The notes beneath the pieces are model-generated. The model ran no database searches and was not told the DNA's origin. It worked only from the letters and a program-made list of their open reading frames with translations. Source: Edwardsiella piscicida (GTDB taxonomy: Bacteria; Pseudomonadota; Gammaproteobacteria; Enterobacterales; Enterobacteriaceae). From it: DNA of 64,000 nucleotides. This document shows positions 1-7,603 of this stretch, piece by piece (the stretch's first letter is position 1; each line of letters starts with the position of its first letter). The translations under genes were made by a program, and so were the position numbers. Location of the stretch: contig NZ_MPNU01000001.1 of NCBI RefSeq assembly GCF_001896205.1, forward strand, positions 2,655,144-2,719,143, read 5' to 3'.

Positions 1-405
1 CTTCTGCACCGCTTTGCACATGTCATAAATGGTCAGCGCGGCCACCGAGGCGGCGCTCAGCGCCTCCATCTCTACCCCGGTCTTGCCGCACAGACGGCAG
101 CAGGTCTCGATGCGCACCCGACTGTGGGCCGGTTCGACGCTCAGCGTCACCTCGACCTTGCTCAGCAGCAGCGGGTGGCACAGCGGGATCAGCTGCCAGG
201 TGCTCTTGGCGGCCTGGATCCCGGCGATGCGGGCGGTGGCAAACACATCCCCCTTAGGGTGTTTACCGTCGATGATCATCGCCAGGGTATCCTGACGCAT
301 GGTGACATAGGCCTCGGCGCGCGCTTCACGTACCGTCTCCGCCTTGGCGGAAACGTCAACCATGTGCGCCTCGCCGGCCGCATTAATATGGGTTAACTGG
401 CTCAT
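1..405 (-). CDS. moaC: MoaC, cyclic pyranopterin monophosphate synthase (partial)
   Basis: With MoaA, this enzyme turns GTP into cyclic pyranopterin monophosphate, the first stable intermediate of molybdenum cofactor synthesis, in the cytoplasm. The reverse-strand reading frame starts [20 protein letters not shown] and continues through the MoaC-typical stretches [19 protein letters not shown] and [23 protein letters not shown]. It is open to base 1, so 135 of about 160 residues are visible and the C-terminus lies outside the window. It follows moaA by 37 bases on the same strand, so the two are probably cotranscribed. In E. coli moaB sits between moaA and moaC; here it does not. Identification is from recognised family sequence and is firm. 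Confidence 0.97.
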   Translation of the reverse strand, partial: MSQLTHINAAGEAHMVDVSAKAETVREARAEAYVTMRQDTLAMIIDGKHPKGDVFATARIAGIQAAKSTWQLIPLCHPLLLSKVEVTLSVEPAHSRVRIETCCRLCGKTGVEMEALSAASVAALTIYDMCKAVQK

Positions 406-442
406 CGTTCTTCGCTGTATAAAGGTGGGTCTACCCGGCGGA

Positions 443-1429
443 CTAGCCGCCGATGAAAGAAAGGTTCTGGGTATGGCCGCTGTCGCCCTGATGCAGGAAG
501 TGGCTCTCCCGCTTATGGCGCAGGGCTGCGGCGATGCGCGCCTGCAGCGCCGCCTGCTGCGCATCCTCCTGCAGCAGATCGCGCAGGGCGATCCCCTGCT
601 CGCCGAACAGGCACAGATGCAGGTTGCCGACGGCGGACACCCGCAGACGGTTACAGCTGGCGCAAAAGTTCTTCTCATAGGGCATGATCAGACCGACCTC
701 GCCCAGATAATCCGGATGCCAGAAGACCTGCGCCGGACCGTCGCTGCGCCCCGGCAGACGACGCTGCCAGCCCGCCGCCAGCAGCTGGGCACGGATAGTT
801 GCGCCGGACACGTGATGGCGGCGGAACAGCTCGCTGCCGTCGCCGGTCTCCATCAGCTCGATAAAGCGCATCTGAATCGGTCGGCGGCGAATCCAGTGCA
901 AAAAAGCCTTCAGACTGCCATCGTTGACGCCGCGCATCAGCACGGTATTGACCTTGATTCGCTCGAAGCCGGCATCAAAGGCCGCATCGATCCCCGCCAT
1001 CACCTGCGCGAAGCGATCCTCGCCGGTAATGGCGTGAAACTGACGGGCATCGAGGCTGTCCACGCTGACGTTGATCGCCGTCAGTCCGGCATCGCGCCAG
1101 GCGCCGACGTCGCGCGCCATGCGATAGCCGTTGGTGGTCACCGCCAGCGTACGGATCGCGGGATTCTCGCGCACGGCGGCGACGATATCGCAAAAATCGC
1201 GACGCAGGGTGGGTTCACCGCCCGTAAGGCGCACCTTTTCGGTGCCCAGCGCGGCAAAGGCATGGCTGATACGGCGGATCTCATCGCGCGATAAGAAGCG
1301 CTTGGCAGCGTGGCTATCTGGACGATAGCCGTCCGGCAGGCAGTAGGTGCAACGAAAGTTGCACACATCGGTGACTGACAGACGCAGATAATAGAATGTG
1401 CGCGCAAATGCGTCGGTTAACTGGGACAC
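443..1429 (-). CDS. moaA: MoaA, GTP 3',8-cyclase (radical SAM)
   Basis: MoaA is a radical SAM enzyme that rearranges GTP to 3',8-cyclo-GTP, the first step of molybdenum cofactor synthesis. The radical-SAM motif is C23-x3-C27-x2-C30 (VCNFRCTYC). A second cysteine cluster ([10 protein letters not shown] ... LHLC) binds the C-terminal 4Fe-4S cluster, and the protein ends in the conserved Gly-Gly. I place the start at GTG 1429, giving [10 protein letters not shown] and 328 residues, close to the 329 of E. coli. GGAAAGG lies 8 bases upstream of this codon, whereas a longer frame to 1528 would translate the leader RNA. First gene of the moa operon, followed by moaC. Confidence 0.97.
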   Translation of the reverse strand: MSQLTDAFARTFYYLRLSVTDVCNFRCTYCLPDGYRPDSHAAKRFLSRDEIRRISHAFAALGTEKVRLTGGEPTLRRDFCDIVAAVRENPAIRTLAVTTNGYRMARDVGAWRDAGLTAINVSVDSLDARQFHAITGEDRFAQVMAGIDAAFDAGFERIKVNTVLMRGVNDGSLKAFLHWIRRRPIQMRFIELMETGDGSELFRRHHVSGATIRAQLLAAGWQRRLPGRSDGPAQVFWHPDYLGEVGLIMPYEKNFCASCNRLRVSAVGNLHLCLFGEQGIALRDLLQEDAQQAALQARIAAALRHKRESHFLHQGDSGHTQNLSFIGG

Positions 1430-1441
1430 GATAAACACCTT

Positions 1442-1549
1442 TCCAAGTCGGGAGGCGCCGGCATTTCTACCTGACACCCTGGTGGCGCGAAGCCACGGCC
1501 AAGAGACCTTATCTGCGCAGGAGCGCACACTTAGGCATCAGGGCTCGGA
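1442..1549 (-). ncRNA. Moco RNA motif (putative molybdenum-cofactor riboswitch) in the moaA leader
   Basis: The moaA leader on the reverse strand begins with ACTCCGAGCC and ends with GCCTCCCGACTTGGAAAGG, ends that I recognise as the conserved borders of the Moco RNA motif found upstream of moaA in enterobacteria. TCCGAG (1549-1544) can pair with CTTGGA (1447-1442), closing the element. This pairing includes the GGA of the moaA ribosome-binding site, so the closed form would hide it. Inside is a clear hairpin, GTGGC-TTCGC-GCCAC. The family is known to reduce moaA translation when Moco is plentiful. Structure and borders are read by eye; a covariance-model search was not possible. Confidence 0.72.
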
Positions 1550-1715
1550 GTTCAAAAATACCCGCGCGGGCGGCGTGCTGCCGCAGGCCATAGCGGGCTG
1601 TTGCTGAAACCTCTTCTTTGCCTCGGACGGCGCAGACGCACTCCGGGGCAAAAAAGACGCGACGGTCAACGGACCGGTGCAGCGCAGGCGCTCAGCGCGA
1701 CCTTCTGCAGCGGCC

Positions 1716-1745
1716 AAGCGTTATATAATCAAAAATATAACGCTT
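1716..1745. promoter_or_regulatory. ModE-type palindrome upstream of moaA
   Basis: Two perfect 11-base arms, AAGCGTTATAT (1716-1726) and ATATAACGCTT (1735-1745), flank an 8-base spacer. CGTTATAT-N-ATATAACG is the recognised form of sites bound by the molybdate-responsive regulator ModE. It lies about 290 bases upstream of the moaA start and 143 bases upstream of the divergent ybhK. ModE-molybdate is known to activate the E. coli moa operon, so activation of moaA is the likely role. The site is seen directly; binding is inferred. Confidence 0.7.
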
Positions 1746-1887
1746 ATATCTCAGTAGGTTAGTCTTCATAGTAACCAAAATCACGCCGGTTGCAATTGAT
1801 ACATGTCACGCAACCGCCGCGCGGCTTCGCCTTTTTCGCGCCGATCCGCTATCGTAGGCGCCCCCACTGCGCCCGAAAAGGAACCCT

Positions 1888-2796
1888 ATGCGAAACCGCA
1901 CCCTGGCTGATTTGGACTGTGTGGTCGCCCTCGGCGGCGGCCATGGACTGGGCCGCGTCATGTCGGCACTCTGCCCCCTTGGCCCGCGGCTGACCGGCAT
2001 CGTGACGACGACCGATAACGGCGGCTCAACCGGGCGTATCCGGCGCGCCGAAGGCGGCATCGCCTGGGGCGACCTGCGCAACTGCCTGAACCAGCTGATC
2101 ACCGAGCCCAGCGTCGCCTCGGCCATGTTTGAATACCGCTTTAACGGCAGCGGCGAGCTGGCGGGGCACAATCTGGGCAACCTGATGCTCAAGGCGCTGG
2201 ATCACCTGAGCGTGCGGCCGCTGGAGGCGATTAACCTGATCCGCAGCCTGCTGAAGGTGGACGCCCAGCTGATCCCCATGTCCGAGCAGCCGACCGACCT
2301 CTGCGCCATCGCCGAAGACGGCAGCCGGATCCACGGCGAGGTCGATATCGATAGGCTGCAGCAGATGCCGCGCCAGCTGCTGCTCTCCCCCACCGTGAGC
2401 GCAACCCGCGAGGCGATTGAGGCCATCGGCCGCGCCGACCTTATCCTGCTGGGCCCCGGCAGCTACTTCACTAGCCTGATGCCCATTCTGCTGGTCGACG
2501 AACTCAGCCAGGCGCTGCGGCGCACCGGGGCACCGCTGGTCTATATCGGCAATCTGGCCCGCGAACATAGCCCGGCCGGCGCGCTACGGCTGCCGGAAAA
2601 GCTGCGGCGCCTGAGCGATGCCATGGGCGGACGCCACATCGACGCCGCGATCGTCGGTCCGCAAACCGAGATCGACCGTATCGACGCCAGCATAACCCTC
2701 GTACAGGGGCCGCTGGCCGCCGACGATATTCCCTACCGCCACGATCGGGCGCGGCTGCGCGCGGCGATTGAGCAGGTGCTACAGCGGCTCGGCTAG
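1888..2796 (+). CDS. ybhK: YbhK, YvcK/CofD-family putative gluconeogenesis factor
   Basis: A 302-residue protein, the same length as E. coli YbhK. The N-terminus has the nucleotide-sugar/lactate-transferase-like loop ALGGGHGLG (residues about 14-22), followed by [11 protein letters not shown] and AWGDLRNCL, which mark the YvcK/CofD fold. [13 protein letters not shown] near residue 190 is also family-typical. The relative YvcK in Bacillus binds UDP-sugars and affects growth on gluconeogenic carbon sources and cell-wall homeostasis; the exact role of YbhK is not settled. It is divergent from moaA, as in E. coli, and convergent with the CinA-like gene, whose stop is 19 bases away. Confidence 0.93.
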   Translation: MRNRTLADLDCVVALGGGHGLGRVMSALCPLGPRLTGIVTTTDNGGSTGRIRRAEGGIAWGDLRNCLNQLITEPSVASAMFEYRFNGSGELAGHNLGNLMLKALDHLSVRPLEAINLIRSLLKVDAQLIPMSEQPTDLCAIAEDGSRIHGEVDIDRLQQMPRQLLLSPTVSATREAIEAIGRADLILLGPGSYFTSLMPILLVDELSQALRRTGAPLVYIGNLAREHSPAGALRLPEKLRRLSDAMGGRHIDAAIVGPQTEIDRIDASITLVQGPLAADDIPYRHDRARLRAAIEQVLQRLG

Positions 2797-2815
2797 GCGG
2801 TCCCGCCTGCGCGGA

Positions 2816-4018
2816 CTAGACCCCCTCTCGGCGTTCCAGACAACGCGGCCACTCATAGTGACCAAAGGGCGAGCGCCCATCCAGGTAGCGGCACAGCATA
2901 TCCAGCGCCAGCGTCGCGCACGCCTCCCGGCGCAGCGTCTGGCTGTGGCGGGCGGAGGGAAAGCACAGCGTCTGGCCAAAGCTCCCCCGCGGAGTATGCA
3001 GCGCCAGCGTCAGGGTATCCTCCAGCAGCTCACCGCTGGCCAGCGTCAGCACCCCCGCGCGGCCGGCGGAGAGTATTCGCGCCCGCCCCATCACCTGATC
3101 CAGCGTCGGGTGCCCCTCATGCGCCAGCAGCTCGCCGTTCACCAGCGGCGCATCCGCCGCCCGCAGCCAGCAGTGGATCAGCCCGGCGCTGAACTGTTCG
3201 CTCAGCGCCAGCCTGACGCCCGCGCGCCGCAGCGCGGCGGCGGCGCGCGCGGCGATGCCGTCGCATCCGTCAAACAGCAGGTTTTCCGCCACCGCGGCGC
3301 GGATCTGCGCCCAGGCCGTCTCCATCGCCGCCGCCTGCTCGGCGGGACCGGTCAGCTTCAGCTCAATGATCGGTGACGCGGAGCGGTAGCCCAGCGTGCA
3401 GCCGGGGGGCAGCGGTAGCGTCTCCAGCTGTTCAGCCAGACCGCTCTCGGTGCGGCCAAAGGTGCTCAGCCGCAGACACAGCGGCGGCGGCGGCAGACGA
3501 AAGCGCTGCCGCAGGCGCGGCAGGATCTGCTGCTCGACCATCAGCATAAACTCGCTGGGCACTCCGGGTGTAAAGAAAATAAGACAATCATGCAGCGTAA
3601 CGGCAAAGCCGCAGGCGGTGCCGATCGGGTTATCCAGCACCTCGGCCCCGACCGGCAGCCAGGCCTGCTTACGGTTGCTGGGGGGCATGCTCCGTCCGCG
3701 CTGGGCGAACCAGACCTGCATCCGCGCCATCCAGGCGTCGTTCTCCTCCAGCGCCACCCCCAGCACCTGAGCCGCCGCCTGGGTGCTGAGATCGTCACGG
3801 GTCGGCCCCAGGCCGCCGTTGACAATCAGCACGTCGGCGCGTCGAGCAGCGCCCGCTATCGCCGCACACAGCGCCGCGATCTCGTCGCCCACCGTCGCGC
3901 GGCCGCACAGCGGCGCGCCGTGCTCAAACAGCCAGCGCCCCAGCCAGGCCGCGTTGCTGTCCAGGATATGACCGTGCAGCACCTCATCGCCGCTGCTCAA
4001 CATCTCAACTCGTAACAT
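2816..4018 (-). CDS. yfaY: CinA-like protein YfaY
   Basis: A 400-residue CinA-family protein, equal in length to E. coli YfaY. The N-terminal molybdopterin-binding-like (MoCF_biosynth) domain starts MLRVEMLSSGDEVLHG and carries VNGGLGPTRDDLS (about residues 65-77) and NPIGTACGF. The C-terminal part corresponds to the CinA/PncC domain, but the amidohydrolase signature is weak, as in E. coli YfaY. NMN deamidase activity, known for CinA/PncC relatives, should not therefore be assumed. In E. coli yfaY is next to yfaZ; here tyrP and trpS2 lie between them. The start is ATG 4018, divergent from tyrP across a 214-base gap. Confidence 0.9.
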   Translation of the reverse strand: MLRVEMLSSGDEVLHGHILDSNAAWLGRWLFEHGAPLCGRATVGDEIAALCAAIAGAARRADVLIVNGGLGPTRDDLSTQAAAQVLGVALEENDAWMARMQVWFAQRGRSMPPSNRKQAWLPVGAEVLDNPIGTACGFAVTLHDCLIFFTPGVPSEFMLMVEQQILPRLRQRFRLPPPPLCLRLSTFGRTESGLAEQLETLPLPPGCTLGYRSASPIIELKLTGPAEQAAAMETAWAQIRAAVAENLLFDGCDGIAARAAAALRRAGVRLALSEQFSAGLIHCWLRAADAPLVNGELLAHEGHPTLDQVMGRARILSAGRAGVLTLASGELLEDTLTLALHTPRGSFGQTLCFPSARHSQTLRREACATLALDMLCRYLDGRSPFGHYEWPRCLERREGV

Positions 4019-4127
4019 GGTTCACTCCGTTTTAGGCCCTCTCCCACTTTAGGAAGTGTCCGGACGATGCACAATACCTCTCGCCGCGCCGGCGCCGACG
4101 ATCCGATGCCGACGACGCCCCTTTGTG

Positions 4128-4145
4128 TGTAAATAAATAATTACA
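4128..4145. promoter_or_regulatory. TyrR box (strong) upstream of tyrP
   Basis: TGTAAATAAATAATTACA matches the TyrR consensus TGTAAA-N6-TTTACA with one mismatch. It is 23 bases (two helical turns) before a second, weaker box at 4151. The same strong-plus-weak arrangement controls tyrP in E. coli, where TyrR activates with phenylalanine and represses with tyrosine. The match is seen; the regulation is inferred from homology. Confidence 0.75.
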
Positions 4146-4150
4146 TATAA

Positions 4151-4191
4151 TGTAACGTCAGTTTGACGAAGGTGATATTTTCCCGTACGCT
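4151..4191 (+). promoter_or_regulatory. Weak TyrR box overlapping the putative tyrP promoter
   Basis: TGTAACGTCAGTTTGACG (4151-4168) is a poorer TyrR box with a good left half. Its right half overlaps TTGACG (4163-4168), a plausible -35 element, with TACGCT (4186-4191) 17 bases further on as a weak -10. A weak box covering the -35 is the geometry through which TyrR with tyrosine represses tyrP in E. coli. The transcription start is not determined. Confidence 0.5.
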
Positions 4192-4232
4192 GCCATTAAA
4201 TAACTCCCTGGAGCAGTAAAGCAGAGGAAAGC

Positions 4233-5450
4233 GTGAGAAATCGTACAATTGGCAGTATTTTTATCGTGGCAGGAACCACCATTGGCGCAGGGATGCTGGC
4301 GATGCCGCTGGCCGCCGCCGGCGTCGGCTTTAGCACCACGCTGGTGATGCTGATCGCGCTGTGGGCGCTGATGTGCTATACGGCCCTGCTGATGGTCGAG
4401 GTCTATCAGCATGCCCCGGCCGATGAGGGGCTGGGCACCTTGGCCCGCCGCTATCTGGGGCGTCCCGGCCAATGGTTGGCCGGTATCAGCATGCTGTTCC
4501 TCATGTACGCGCTCACCGCGGCCTATATCAGCGGCGCCGGTGAGCTGCTGGCTGCCAGCCTGGGGCAGTGGCTGTCGCTGTCGGTCTCGCCGACCCTGGG
4601 CGTACTGCTGTTCACGCTGGTCGGCGGCACGATTGTCAGCGTCGGTACCCATTCGGTCGATCTGTTCAATCGCCTGCTGTTCAGCGCCAAAATCGTGCTG
4701 CTGGTCGTGATGCTGGCGCTGATGATGCCCCATATTCAGCGCACCAACCTGCTCAGCCTGCCGCTGGAAAAAGGGCTGGCGCTGTCGGCCATTCCGGTCA
4801 TTTTTACCTCCTTTGGATTCCACGGCAGCGTGCCGAGCATCGTCAGCTACATGAAAGGCGATATGCGCCGCCTGCGCCTCATCTTCATTACCGGCAGCGC
4901 CATTCCGCTGCTGGCCTACATTTTCTGGCAGCTGGCCACCCTGGGCGCCATCAGCAACCATACCTTCCTCGGCCTGCTGGCGACCCACGCCGGGCTGAAC
5001 GGACTGCTGCAGGCGGTGCGCGCCGTGGTGGCGACCCCTCACGTCGAGCTGGCGGTGCATCTGTTCGCCGACCTGGCGCTGGCGACCTCGTTTCTCGGCG
5101 TGTCGCTGGGGCTGTTTGACTATCTGGGCGATCTGTTCCAGCGCCGCCGCAGCGCCTCCGGGCGCCTACAGACCGGTATGCTGACCTTTATTCCCCCCCT
5201 GGCCTTCGCCCTGTTCTATCCGCAGGGGTTCGTCATGGCGCTGGGCTACGCCGCCATCGCGCTGGCGGTGCTGGCGCTGCTGCTACCGGCGCTGCTGGTA
5301 TGGCAGACCCGCCGTCGTCACGGCGGACTGCCCAACGGCTACCGGGTCGCCGGCGGCCGCCCGCTGCTGTGGCTGGTGCTGCTGTGCGGCGTCGCGGTGA
5401 TCGCCATACAGCTGTCGATCGCGGCCGGGCTCTTGCCAGCGGTGGGATAA
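4233..5450 (+). CDS. tyrP: TyrP, tyrosine-specific proton symporter
   Basis: Inner-membrane aromatic amino-acid permease of the HAAAP family (TyrP/Mtr/TnaB). The 405-residue protein opens with [24 protein letters not shown] in the first membrane helix, the family hallmark. It also carries [18 protein letters not shown] and [20 protein letters not shown]. About 11 hydrophobic segments are visible. From memory it is clearly closer to TyrP than to the tryptophan permeases Mtr and TnaB. The start is GTG 4233 with AGAGGA upstream. It is preceded by two TyrR boxes and followed 17 bases later by the trpS2 leader peptide, so its transcripts may read into the attenuator. Substrate is assigned by similarity only. 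Confidence 0.92.
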   Translation: MRNRTIGSIFIVAGTTIGAGMLAMPLAAAGVGFSTTLVMLIALWALMCYTALLMVEVYQHAPADEGLGTLARRYLGRPGQWLAGISMLFLMYALTAAYISGAGELLAASLGQWLSLSVSPTLGVLLFTLVGGTIVSVGTHSVDLFNRLLFSAKIVLLVVMLALMMPHIQRTNLLSLPLEKGLALSAIPVIFTSFGFHGSVPSIVSYMKGDMRRLRLIFITGSAIPLLAYIFWQLATLGAISNHTFLGLLATHAGLNGLLQAVRAVVATPHVELAVHLFADLALATSFLGVSLGLFDYLGDLFQRRRSASGRLQTGMLTFIPPLAFALFYPQGFVMALGYAAIALAVLALLLPALLVWQTRRRHGGLPNGYRVAGGRPLLWLVLLCGVAVIAIQLSIAAGLLPAVG

Positions 5451-5467
5451 GGCAGTATGGTGAAACG

Positions 5468-5557
5468 ATGAAAAGCACACTGTTCCGTCTGACCCCCTTT
5501 CGCTGGTGGCGCCGTTTACTGCGGCGGCCCGATACTGTGTACTTCTCATTTCAGTGA
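5468..5557 (+). CDS. trpS2 leader peptide with tandem Trp codons
   Basis: A 29-codon frame, MKSTLFRLTPFRWWRRLLRR followed by nine more residues and TGA. The GGTGA five bases upstream of ATG 5468 could act as ribosome-binding site. Residues 13-14 are encoded by TGG TGG (5504-5509). One base after the stop comes an intrinsic terminator, and 75 bases after the stop starts a tryptophanyl-tRNA synthetase gene. Tandem Trp codons in a short frame before a terminator and a Trp-related gene are the signature of a ribosome-mediated attenuation leader, as in trpL. Unlike trpL, the frame runs on through the predicted antiterminator strand up to the terminator. Function is inferred; translation is not shown. 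Confidence 0.75.
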   Translation: MKSTLFRLTPFRWWRRLLRRPDTVYFSFQ

Positions 5558-5590
5558 CCAAGCCGCCGGAAGGCGGCTTGATGTTTTCTA
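5504..5590 (+). promoter_or_regulatory. Transcription attenuator upstream of trpS2
   Basis: Four pairing segments can be read. Segment 1 (GGCGCCG, 5508-5514) overlaps the second Trp codon and pairs with segment 2 (CGGCGGCC, 5522-5529) in a 7-bp stem with one bulged G. Segment 2 (CGGCGGC, 5522-5528) can instead pair with segment 3 (GCCGCCG, 5562-5568), an antiterminator. Segments 3 and 4 (CAAGCCGCC 5559-5567 and GGCGGCTTG 5572-5580, loop GGAA) form a 9-bp terminator stem followed by ATGTTTTCT. A ribosome stalled on the Trp codons would cover segment 1, free segment 2 and allow read-through into trpS2. Pairings are seen by eye; energies were not computed. Confidence 0.7.
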
Positions 5591-5632
5591 TGGACGCACT
5601 CCGGCGCAGCTATCGATTAACGGAGAGCGACC

Positions 5633-6664
5633 ATGCAACACCTTTCTTCCCCCAACCACGTTGAACAACACATCTGCCTGAGCGGCGATCGTCCCACCGG
5701 CCCACTGCATCTCGGCCACTACGTCGGCTCCCTGCGCCAGCGCCTTGCGCTGCAGCAGCGCTTCCCGCTGTATGTGATGATCGCCGATCTGCAGGGGCTG
5801 ACCGATAACGGCAGCCGCCCGCAAAAGGTGGCAGACAACATTCTGCAGGTGATGGCGGACTACCTGGCGGTCGGCATCGATCCCCAGCGAGCGACGCTGT
5901 GCCTGCAGTCGGCGCTGCCCGCGCTGGCGGAGCTGACGATGCTGTATATGAATATCGTCAGCGTGGCGCGCGTGGCGCGCAACCCCACGGTAAAAACCGA
6001 AATTGCCCAGAAAGGCTTTGCCCACTCGCTGCCGGCCGGGTTTCTGCTCTATCCGATAAGTCAGGCCGCCGATATCACCGCGTTCTGCGCCGATCGTATC
6101 CCGGTCGGCGACGATCAGCTGCCGATGCTCGAGCAAACCAACGAGATCGTCCAGCGGATGAACGCCCTGCTGCCGCAGCCGGTGCTGCGTCCCTGCCAGG
6201 CGATTCTCAGTCAGGTAGGCCGACTGCCGGGCATCGACGGCAACGCCAAGATGTCCAAATCCCTGGGGAATGCCCTGCCGCTCAGCGCCGATCCCGCGCA
6301 GATCCGGGCGGCGGTTCACGCCATGTACACCGATCCCGCCCACCTGCGGGTCAGCGATCCGGGACGGGTCGAGGGCAACGTCGTCTTCACCTATCTCGAC
6401 GCCTTTCATCCCAGCGCCGACCGGGTGGCCGAGATGAAGGCGCACTACCGGCGCGGCGGCCTCGGCGACAGCCAGTGTAAACGCGAGCTGGAGGCGTGTC
6501 TGCAGACCCTGCTGGCGCCGATCCGTCAGCGGCGCGCCGAACTGTTGGCGGATCGCGCCCAGCTGCTGCAGATCCTACAGGCAGGAAGCGAACGGGCGCG
6601 CGAAGTGAGCCAGCAAACGCTGGTGGCGATCAAACGGGGGCTGGGACTGCCGCTGATGTACTGA
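5633..6664 (+). CDS. trpS2: Tryptophanyl-tRNA synthetase, auxiliary type (TrpRS II)
   Basis: Class I synthetase charging tRNA-Trp in the cytoplasm. The HIGH signature appears as H26-L-G-H29 within GDRPTGPLHLGHYVGSL, and KMSKS is intact at residues 206-210. The 343-residue sequence differs from the housekeeping enterobacterial TrpS, which has a GxxPSGxLTIGNY-type start. It resembles the second TrpRS type known from streptomycetes and some other bacteria, where such copies can confer resistance to TrpRS inhibitors such as indolmycin. That property is not shown here. GGAG precedes ATG 5633. The tandem-Trp leader and terminator upstream suggest induction when charged tRNA-Trp is low. A housekeeping trpS is expected elsewhere in the genome. 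Confidence 0.9.
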   Translation: MQHLSSPNHVEQHICLSGDRPTGPLHLGHYVGSLRQRLALQQRFPLYVMIADLQGLTDNGSRPQKVADNILQVMADYLAVGIDPQRATLCLQSALPALAELTMLYMNIVSVARVARNPTVKTEIAQKGFAHSLPAGFLLYPISQAADITAFCADRIPVGDDQLPMLEQTNEIVQRMNALLPQPVLRPCQAILSQVGRLPGIDGNAKMSKSLGNALPLSADPAQIRAAVHAMYTDPAHLRVSDPGRVEGNVVFTYLDAFHPSADRVAEMKAHYRRGGLGDSQCKRELEACLQTLLAPIRQRRAELLADRAQLLQILQAGSERAREVSQQTLVAIKRGLGLPLMY

Positions 6665-6715
6665 GTCGAGAGAGGAAAAAGGGAGAGAGACAGGCAGAGA
6701 CGAACAGGGACGCGC

Positions 6716-6745
6716 GGGAAAAGCAGGCGGCGCATTCGCGCCGCC
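6716..6745 (-). terminator. Intrinsic terminator of yfaZ
   Basis: GGCGGCGC (6726-6733) and GCGCCGCC (6738-6745) form an 8-bp stem with an ATTC loop. On the reverse strand this is followed by TGCTTTTCC. It sits 10 bases after the yfaZ stop, in the convergent gap with trpS2. Confidence 0.75.
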
Positions 6746-6755
6746 GCACCGATCG

Positions 6756-7310
6756 TCAGAAGCTGAGACCGACGCCAACGTAGGGACCATCGGCGATCGC
6801 GTTATCGCGGTGACCGTTTTTACCGGCCAGGTTGATATAGCGGTAGCCGACGTCCACGCTCAGCGGACGCATCACGTTCCAGCGCACCCCACCGGTGGCC
6901 TCCGTGTAGTCTTTGATCCCGCTGGACAGGGAGTCCGGCGCATAGTAGGCCGAGCCGTACAGAGCGAAGCTTTGCCCCAGCGGCAGGTTAACGCCACCGC
7001 CGATCGCGACGGCATAGTCATCGCTGCCGCCGCCGCTGTGCTTCGGATTCATATACATGGCCTTACCGCCTACCGAGATGATGGCAGAACCCAAGGGTAC
7101 GCCCAGCCCCAGGCCCAGACCAACGATATCGCCGTCGTTATCGCTGTGCGCCCAGTTCAGGGTTGAGTACAGGCCTGACGACTCGGTTCCCAGACCGACT
7201 TCAAGATTGGTAAAATCTTTACCGGCCTGTCCGTTCAGGCTGATCGCCTGAGCCGCCCCGCTCAACAGTAGCGCGCTGCCGGCTACCAGGCAGTAAAACG
7301 ACTTCTTCAT
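6756..7310 (-). CDS. yfaZ: YfaZ family outer-membrane protein
   Basis: A 184-residue predicted outer-membrane beta-barrel protein (E. coli YfaZ is 180). An N-terminal signal peptide MKKSFYCLVAGSALLLSGAA ends near AQA (residue about 22). The mature part alternates polar and hydrophobic residues and ends YVGVGLSF with a terminal Phe, the usual barrel-assembly signal. I choose ATG 7310, which has AAGGAAAA six bases upstream, over a start seven codons further out. Function is unknown in E. coli as well. In E. coli the neighbours are yfaY and nudI; here they are trpS2 and menE. Confidence 0.9.
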   Translation of the reverse strand: MKKSFYCLVAGSALLLSGAAQAISLNGQAGKDFTNLEVGLGTESSGLYSTLNWAHSDNDGDIVGLGLGLGVPLGSAIISVGGKAMYMNPKHSGGGSDDYAVAIGGGVNLPLGQSFALYGSAYYAPDSLSSGIKDYTEATGGVRWNVMRPLSVDVGYRYINLAGKNGHRDNAIADGPYVGVGLSF

Positions 7311-7512
7311 TGAATTTTCCTTATCAAACATAAAAAAATGTGCTCCAACATTTTCCCGGCGCCCAGCCGCTCGGCCGGTGAAAAATGCGCCTCCGGCATC
7401 CGCCCGCCCAGCGGGGTCATCGGCTCACCGCCCCGCGCCGCGTACCATCGGCGGCGGGAGGGGGCGCAGAGCGCCTCGAGGGCGTTAGCATAGCGGGAAG
7501 TCCGGGGAAACA

Positions 7513-7547
7513 GAATAAAAAAAGCGCCTCGTTGCCAACCCGGGCGC
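7513..7547 (-). terminator. Terminator of the men operon
   Basis: On the reverse strand GCGCC (7547-7543) and GGCGC (7528-7524) form a stem around a loop that itself contains GTTGGCAAC. It is followed by TTTTTTTATTC. It lies about 57 bases after the menE stop. The remaining sequence between this and yfaZ (7311-7512) holds only the presumed yfaZ promoter. Confidence 0.75.
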
Positions 7548-7603
7548 ACTATTTAAGATTATCCCGACGTCGCCGTACGGCGAACCGGCGGCATAGCCTA
7601 CCC

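Noticed and set aside
7307-7549. 80-codon reverse frame between yfaZ and menE
   Set aside because: It contains the men terminator and the yfaZ promoter region and overlaps the yfaZ start.
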